Below are positions 56,970-64,000 of a stretch of 64,000 bases of DNA, piece after piece. The position numbers and the translations under genes are program-made. This DNA is from Neostapfia colusana (taxonomy: Eukaryota > Streptophyta > Magnoliopsida > Poales > Poaceae): contig JASWHV010000013.1 in NCBI GenBank assembly GCA_030760725.1, positions 34,940,699 through 35,004,698 of the forward strand, in the 5' to 3' direction. The notes under the pieces are model-generated. The model saw only the letters and a list, made by a program, of their open reading frames with translations, made no database searches and was not told where the DNA came from. How positions within the stretch are numbered: position 1 is the first letter of the stretch; every line of letters starts with the position of its first letter.

Positions 56970-59900
56970 TGTAAAGGTCCCAAAATTATGAATACAAAGA
57001 AACACTTGTTTGCAAAGTTTTGTTTCATGTGGGACTTGTTAAAACTTTTCCCACATGTGATAACACACATGAGGGCTTTCTTCACACAAGTAAAATGTTC
57101 ATTGGAGAACTTGGAACCCTAGAGGGGTCTAAAACAATGATGGGAAGTCCCCATATGTGTGAGGAAACAAAAATCAGATTTGGAACAATTTGTTCAAACA
57201 AAAATTCAAATGAGAAAAACACAATGGAATTCAAAACTGTTGTGCTAAAAATCTCATTTGCAGCAGCCAAAATAAAAATCAGATTTCATATTTGAATTCC
57301 TTGAGTCCAAATTAGGGGGTGTGCAAAGTTTCATGATTTATGGAAATAGTTTGCAACCCATTTTGCAAAAGGGACTTTAAAAGACAAAGAATTCAAATGC
57401 ATGTTTGAATTTGGATGAAACTTGCCCAATTATCCAAATGCATAGCAGATTTGAATTCCCACAATTGAATTCACTCAACATTCAAACTTGGGAGATATTT
57501 GGAGAGGGGATAAGGAGGACTGATCAGTGGGTCCCACATGTCATTGGGAGCACTGAAAAGTTGCAAAAGATCTCAGTGTTGGGTCTCTGTTTGCCTCCTT
57601 CAGTCGACACCCGACACCGAGGGCGCAGCTCCGCTCGACACCGAGCTCAGCCGGCATCCACCTCCTGGTGGGATTTCTTCGTGCTGGAGAGCTGCTGGAC
57701 GTCGGTGGCTACCGCCTCACCGCCTCTCCCACCTCTTAACCGAAGCCACGGCGCTGCTTCCTCTCTCCCTCGCACCGAGAGACAGAAACACGGCCGCTCT
57801 TCTTTGATCGCTCGTGTACTCGAGCAGAGCAAGCGAGCAGCGCCTCTGAGCAGCAAAACCACACCACCATCGTCCCCACGACTTCCCCGAGCCATCACCG
57901 AGCGGATCCACGCTCTCTGCACCGAGAAAGGCGAGTTTCCGCGGCGGCCGCCACACAACGGCGACACCCTGTTCCCGTGGATAGCCTCCTCCAGGGCGTT
58001 TCACGATCAAGCAAGGCAACCCTGGGACACGCGAGAGCTCCCTACAGCTTCCATCCGAAGCTCAGCCCCAGCCGTTGCCGCGCGCCGACGAATTTTGGAA
58101 ATTTCCTCCGGCCGGTGAAAACTGACCCGCGGGTATGAAACCGTGAAATTCTCGAGTTATATTCGGTTTAATCTTTGCAAATTGCACACACGGGACGTAG
58201 ACTTGCTTAGCAACAATTTTCCTTTTGGAACCTAGCTAGAAACCCGCTCTGCACGACGTGATCTCGATCGGTCTAACAGCGGTTGTGGTAGAGACCGTCG
58301 GGTGCACGGTGAACCCTAAGTTAGAGCCATCCCCGAGCCATCTCCTTTACATGTCGATGTTCCTTAGTGTCCGCCGGTGCTCTAGAGCTTGGAAACTGAA
58401 GCCTAGAAGGCTTAGGGCGTCGGGGCGACGTCGCCGGACTTCGTCCGAAACGTTGCGCCGTCGCGGGCTAGTTTGGGGGCCCTACCGGCTCGGGCAAACC
58501 CCACCAGCGTGTTCCTCACGTCGAATTAGGGGTTGGCGGCAAGTTTCAGCGGTTTAGATGGCCGGACGACTAATCCCGGAGCTTCTCCGGCGAGCCCGGT
58601 GGCGGGATCGCGTGGGAGCGAGAGGTGGAAGACGACCCCCTGGGCCCACGTGTCAGCGACTCGGGGAAAACGGGCCGGATACTCTGTGGCACGGGATCAG
58701 CTGTGACAGCGCGGGAAACAATTCGGTAGCCCGTGTGGCGCGCTCCCGGTGACTGACACGTGCCCCATGGCCCACAGTCAGGTTTAAACTTTTCCCCGGA
58801 TTTATTCAAATCCCAGATTTTTCCCCAAACTTTAGAAGAGCGTAACTTTTGCTAGGAACCTCCAAATTTAGTGATTCAAATTGGGTTAGATTCAGATTGA
58901 CAAACTCTATCCAATTATGCAACCTAATTTGTATGAAAGTCTTTATTTAATTCTGGAAAATTCTTTAAAGCCTTTCAGCAAAAGAATTTTAGAGGGAGTT
59001 TGGTTTATCCAAAAATCCTCAAATTTTGCCAGAATAATCTTTAGGGTGTTATTAGACTCCTGTAAAAGTTTCAGCTCATTTGGAGTTGAATTGATCAGGG
59101 TAATTCAGATTGTAAGTTCCTGTATTCAAATGAATACAGAAAACATTTTCAGAGAATTTCCAAAACTTGTAAATTCAGTTCTGGGAAATTCTTAGCTCCA
59201 AAAATCCTAGGAAAATTCATGTAGACTCTATGAACTATAATTGAAATTGTGGTTCACTGAGTTTGACATGAACATGGATGTTACCTCAGAATTAATTCAT
59301 CTTTGACTAAAGACTTAGAGAATTATTCTGAAGAAACCACTCCATGAAAAGTGCTAAATTTTGGTCCAGAGGACTTTCTTGTGACAAGGAACTCACATGA
59401 AAATTTTCAGCTCCATTAGAGCTCTGGATCACCACTGTCATGTGTGATCTCTTAAGGTGATCAACACTTAAGTGGGAAAAGCACTTAATAATTGATCTTA
59501 GTGTTTAATCCCAACCGAAACCACTAGCACCAGTGTCATTTTAAATCTTAAACAAAGTTCCAGTTTTAAAATGGTCATTAGATCTTATGAGCAAAAGTTT
59601 TTCAATTAAATACATATGCATGATCATAACGTGTAGCATATACGTGAAGAAGGTGAGGAGGACTTGAAGTGAAGATCAAGGAGGGAGGAGAACAAGTGAT
59701 CAAGCTCCAAGTGATCGTCACTAACTGATTGTAACAGTAGTCACCTGCAAAACAGGCAAGCCCCGGTTTGCATTTGAACCGTTTTATAAAGCATTTTCAT
59801 TTGTAGAAATCATAGCTTTGCATCGTTGCTTGCATTACGTCTAGATGATTTTGAAAACCCCACTTGCATGACCAGAAACACCTAAGAGAGAAAGGGTAGA

Positions 59901-61217
59901 ATAGCAACTCCTCGAGGGAATTTGGCTACGCTAATGTTAGTAGGAAAGGTCCGGTAGAAGACGAGTAGTTGGAATCTACTCGCGAGTTTAGGGCTGGTGT
60001 ACTTGGAACGGGTCCAATTTAGAGAAGATGAGGAAAGTTCACACATAAGAAATGGAGATCGGGCAGGGAGGTTTAGATGCAGCAGGTTGCAGGCCGTGCG
60101 TGCATAGCCCTGCCTGTGTCGGTTAAGGCCCGTCCATGCTTGGCCCTGTTGGACAAGTTTGAGTTGTGTACCGGGCACATACTGGCTATATGGGACCCAG
60201 GAAACCGATGTACCTTGGGAGATCCATAGTGGAACTTTTCCAACTGCCTTAGGCTTTCGGCGTCAGGGTAGCAGGAGGTAACTCGCTCAAGAACATACCA
60301 CAGCGGGTATGTACCTTGAGGGAACTTGCGTACTCGGGGCAGTTGGACTGCGTCCAATGTGGAAGATCTTGGGAAAGGTGGCCGCGTACAACGTCAGTCG
60401 AGGTTGCTGCCGGCAACTCGGAGTACGGGTGTACGTGTCGTGTAGTCCGGGCGTGTACTGATTCGAATCACCGTCGCTCGCGGTCATATGAGCATACTTG
60501 CCCACTGCGTCTTGACGTAGTAACAACTGGAATTGTTTATCTTTGAACTTGATAAGGCAGTGCTATAACTTGTATTGCAACCATGATTGAATTAGAGATA
60601 GGCTCATTAAAGTTTACTTTCACTTTGTGCAAGGAGCATCGCAACAAAGCGTTTCTTGTTTGATTGTGGAGTTCCGATGCTTTTCGGCTCAAGGTCTGCA
60701 CAATGAGGCTTAAAATTTGAAAGTTAAGGATCAACTTTAGGCGAGTCCTTTATGCAAATCTAGCCGACCCAATTGTAACTGTCATGCATGTAGAGTTTCC
60801 TGTTTAGGAGAGACGGGTCAGACTTGCTGAGCCTATGTGCTCACGCTTGCTATATAAGTGGTTTTGCAGGTTAACAACGATGCTGAAAAGAAGGTTGTCC
60901 GGTGAGACTCGGGAACTCCCGAGTCAGGTAACACATGGAGAACCCAGCCGCTGCTGCTTGTCTTCGTGTTGCTAGCGAGAGGAGTCCGCGGGCTGGACTT
61001 CATCTCGGGTGCTCTTAGTTATTCGACGTGAGTTGATAAAGACTTCCGCTGTAGTTACTTGATGTAAAGTATTTACAAAGAAAAACTTGTAAGCTTCCGC
61101 TATTGTTTTATGTAATACATTGTTCCTCATATGTGTCTTGTTGGGTGCCGCATAACACGGCACCACCCAATGCGATTCCCTGGCGAGTGGCCTGTCTCGG
61201 TTGAGCGGGTCGCGTCA
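56970..61217 (+). repeat. 5' LTR of element G
   Basis: Ends CGCGTCA at 61217. The TCP-like GTGGGTCCCACATGTCA is at 57527-57543, with a GC-rich zone at 57590-58760. The conserved GC-type donor is after 59755 and an acceptor TTTTGCAG ends at 60869. H1 is at 60632-60684, H2 at 60828-60843 and H3 at 61144-61164. Unlike A, C, D, E and F, the blocks next to these splice signals contain early stops in the shared phase, so no LTR exon product is supported here. The long open stretch at 57405-58118 looks GC-driven. Confidence 0.9.
60632..60684 (+). other. Conserved long hairpin (H1) of G LTR
   Basis: AGCATCG (60635-60641) pairs with CGATGCT (60675-60681), extendable with G-T pairs. The loop carries GTTTCTTGTTTGATTG. 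This is a third arm sequence for the same loop. Confidence 0.65.
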
Positions 61218-62758
61218 ACGTGGTATCAGAGCCGCATTGGTAATAGCACACGGAATAAGGAAGGTATTACGACAAAAATTTAGGTTACGGTGAGGATACG
61301 GTACTAGGCTCACATAAGGATTACTATTAGCTTAATATGAAGGTGGCAACCTAACTTATTTGTTATGTCGGAAAATCGTGCATCTCGGGACGCTTCATGT
61401 CTTGGGGGGTGCACGTAAGCGCTGTCCACCAGTGCGCACAAGCTGAAGGGTGGAGCCCCACGGGTGGCAGGTAACCCGATCCTCTTTAGTATCCTCTACG
61501 ACTCCTCATGTCGTTTGGGGTACTCGAGCAACGTCTGTCCCAGGCGTGCGTGGTGCAATTTGGGAAACCCCGTCACGTGGTTAGTAACGTGAACACGTAG
61601 CTCAAGGCATGTTTGGCTTGAGAACACCTGTGCGAGTGATGACGGACGGGTGTAAGAATAGTATGGATACTGGGTTCGGTGTGCAGCCGGACCTGATGAT
61701 TGAGTGTGACTTATGCAGGATTAACCACGAAACCGTAGTATGAATAGTACACGTTTGCGAGTGACCGTTTTAGTGCCACCTAAGATACGTTATACCGGTA
61801 TAATCCAGTTAGGATTTTCTTTTGGTGAGGCTACGTAGTACCGACATGCTTCTTACGGTGCATCGACGCCGTACTAAACATAATAACCCCTTTCCTTTGA
61901 AGAAATGACTCATGAACTAACTTTCAACTAAAAACGGGAAGTTTTAAACGAATATTAGTTACTGAACTCTTATTTTGAGCTAAGATTCAAATGAGAGGAA
62001 GATTAGACTTCAAAGATTTCAAAAACAGAGTGCTCTGTTTTCAGCAGAAATTTGTGCTGGACTTCAACAGAGCATAACTCTGAGTAGCTTGACCTAATTA
62101 AGGTGTATGATAGAGTTCTGGAAAGATTTTCAAGTGATCTGCAACTTCCTTGTAGACCTCCAGAGCTAAATCACATGCTAAATGGGTAGAAAGTTCAGAG
62201 TAGAGTAAACTGTCCAGAACCAGGACGGTAACAAAACCTCTCTGGACCTTTCTGTTTTTAAACCATAACTTTCTGTAGATAAACCCTTAACAAGCCTATG
62301 ATACACCATTGGAAAGATTATTAATGTGCAACATTGTTGTAGTTCTAAGTTTGTTCAGGTTCTTATTGTATTTACATATACAACTGTGATAAAATCAGCC
62401 ATGTACAAAGGAGGTGCTGGCAAATTTTATCCAGGAATTCTGTCAACTTTGGAAAAATCATAACTTTTAATCCGGAGATGATCTGGGGGCATATGAGTAC
62501 TCGTTGGAAAGATACTGAAGTTAACTTTAACTTTGGTATTCAACTTGAGTTATGAAAATGCACTTAATTAGATCAAAATCTGGAGATAGTGCATAAAGGT
62601 CTGTCCTGTACAGATAAGCTGAATAGCTATGCCTACTAAGGAGGTGTGTAAACATGAATTTTGTTACTGCTTTTATAAAGTTTTGACATATTCTTGTTTT
62701 CATTAGTCTCAAATACTGCTGAGTTCTTGTTTAACTCATCTCAACTACATTTTGCAGT
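61218..62758 (+). other. Element G leader with A-like conserved block
   Basis: 61355-61719 corresponds to 6281-6644 of A. The hairpin 61378-61414 corresponds to 6303-6338 with one extra loop base. The later part matches B's interrupted leader. No upstream ORF is present. It ends in CATTTTGCAG and one base before the gag ATG. Confidence 0.75.
61221..61235 (+). other. Primer binding site of element G
   Basis: TGGTATCAGAGCCGC, 3 bases after the LTR end. Confidence 0.95.
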
Positions 62759-63735
62759 ATGGTTCGTAATTGCTCTAGGAGTAGGGCCGGAAGTTCTCGT
62801 CGAGGCGGTGATGCTTCCATTCCACCGTCGGAACCACCATCCACGGAATGGATGGATCTTATGACTCGAGTTGTCGAGTCTAATCAAAAGAATGCTAGGC
62901 TACTCCAAGAAGCAACACAAGAACACACACGCTTAATCCAAGCTTTGGTACAGCAAGGCGTACTCCAGAACACGCAACAAGTCGTTCCACCTCGGAACGC
63001 TTATCTGGACTTCTTGGCGACTCAACTGCCTATCTTTACTGAAGCCACCGAACCTGTCGAAGCAGATCAATGGCTTCGTGTCATGGAGTCGAAATTTGGG
63101 GTATTCAAGTGTGATGAATACCAGAAGACAAAGTTTGCCGCTCAACAACTCCATGGAGCCGCCGGAAACTGGTGGGTGGATCATCTTGCCACCATTCCGG
63201 AGGACCATCAAATAACGTGGAGTGAATTTTGTGAAGCTTTTCGTACACGTTATATACCATTAGGTATTGTCAAGGCAAAGCGGGAGGAATTTTTGGGCTT
63301 AAAGCAAGGGGACATGAGTGTCCTCGAGTATGTCAGGAGATTTAATCTTTTGGCCCAATATGCTCCCGAATATGTGGCGAAAGAAGAGGCATGGTGTGAC
63401 CTATTTTTCCATGGCCTGAGTGCCATATTACGGGAGAAGCTGGCCGTACATAATAACGGCAGTTACACCGACATGGTCAATGCGGCTTTCATTCAAGAGA
63501 AGCCGACACTTGAGTGGCAAGCGGAGAAGAGAAAGATGAGTAAGATCGAGCAGGCTAGCACAAGTTATGTGCCTCAGAAGTACCGTTTGGTGTATCAAAC
63601 GCCACCCGGTGAAAGACGGAGGCCACCTGTACGATCAACTCCTCAGAGATTGATTACTGGTCAAGTTTCACAACTTGCACCACCTCCACTGCTGCAGCAT
63701 CAGACGGTGGTTTGTGCTCCATCGCTGCAGCATAT
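62759..63735 (+). pseudogene. Gag of element G, N-terminal frame
   Basis: ATG 62759 (MVRNCSRSRAGSS). Gag core with AYLDFLATQLPIF, GNWWVDHLATIPEDH and FRTRYIPLG, then a Pro/Gln-rich linker. The reading frame leaves the gag homology between about 63700 and 63740, where a shift moves it to the frame of the zinc knuckle. The original frame continues to 63895 as non-homologous sequence. Confidence 0.85.
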
Positions 63736-63954
63736 GTACCTAGCAGTCCACCGCAAGTCAACGAAGAACCGGAGAGGCATCCGTGTCTTACTTGTGGGCG
63801 TAAGGGCCATTATGCTAGGCAATGTTCGGAGGGAATTCAAGGATGTGGGTCGTCATATTTACAACAATACGACTCATACCTCAATCTGCAGATAGGAGGG
63901 CAGATAAGGGGCAACATTCACTATACTGTGATTGATGATGTTCCGAAAGGATAA
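63712..63954 (+). pseudogene. Gag of element G, zinc knuckle frame and linker
   Basis: Complete CCHC motif (CLTCGRKGHYARQC, first Cys at 63784-63786), then the linker to protease ending IDDVPKG. TAA 63952-63954 stands where A has Glu in DVPEGEP; the frame is open again afterwards (ALAGMFSLNQ) to the window end. So G carries at least one frameshift and one stop before protease. Confidence 0.82.
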
Positions 63955-64000
63955 GCCGCTTTAGCAGGGATGTTTTCTCTGAATCAGCTACCGGTTTTAG

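Larger units (their letters stand above)
56970..64000 (+). mobile_element. Element G: 5' LTR, leader and broken gag; continues past the window
   Basis: TGTAAAGG start, a 4248-bp LTR, PBS, 1.54-kb leader and the start of gag. The LTR is a fourth family, sharing hairpins, the AGGCAAGCCCCGGTTTGCAT donor block and the terminal GGGTGCCG hairpin with the others. The leader block at 61355-61719 is nearly A-like. Confidence 0.92.

Noticed and set aside
57405..58118. 237-aa open frame in G's LTR
   Set aside because: It spans the promoter-like motif and probable start zone, is GC-driven, and has no counterpart in the other families.

Overview
The window is plant nuclear DNA, almost certainly from a grass. 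Everything in it is nested Ty3/gypsy LTR retrotransposon sequence. The pol proteins carry C-terminal chromodomain-like modules, the LTRs are long (3.4-4.2 kb) and the primer binding sites match initiator tRNA-Met, so I place all seven elements in or near the Tekay/Del chromovirus lineage. I see no host gene, tRNA, rRNA or CRISPR array. Such layered insertion is typical of heterochromatin. The species cannot be told from the sequence.

The layers are as follows. B (+ strand, oldest) runs from before base 1 to 49063 in three pieces: 1-2109, 17550-19357 and 46175-49063. It is split by A, C and E. A (+, 2110-17544, TSD CAGAG) is complete and very young, with 4045-bp LTRs differing at one base that I could find. 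C (-, 19358-46169, TSD CCCCA) sits in B's gag and has two premature TGA codons. D (-, 31956-44543, TSD CACGC) sits in C's 5' LTR and has a single premature TAG. E (+, from 49064) sits in B's integrase. F (-, from 52981) sits in E's leader. G (+, from 56970) sits in F's LTR and runs off the window with a broken gag. Exact 5-bp duplications around A, C and D, and continuous host sequence after removing each insert, support the order.

Each element follows the plan LTR, tRNA-iMet PBS, about 1.1-1.6 kb leader, gag-pol (CCHC, protease, reverse transcriptase, RNase H, integrase, chromodomain), purine tract, LTR. A and D also carry a separate ORF between leader and gag: an N-terminal domain of unknown type, a helical coiled-coil-like stretch and an acidic tail.

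The most interesting material is in the LTRs and leaders. (1) Six LTR copies from families A/F, C/E and D carry two short open exon-like blocks in the same phase, bounded by AG acceptors and a GC-type donor, ending in a stop; B's partial LTR shows the second block. (2) Three hairpins lie at matched distances (about 550, 350 and 55 bp) from the LTR 3' end. Their arms differ between families but still pair. (3) An acceptor-like AG lies 0-6 bp before every gag and upstream-ORF start seen. Together these suggest an alternatively spliced, structured transcript system in this group, perhaps undescribed. This is inference from sequence comparison by eye.
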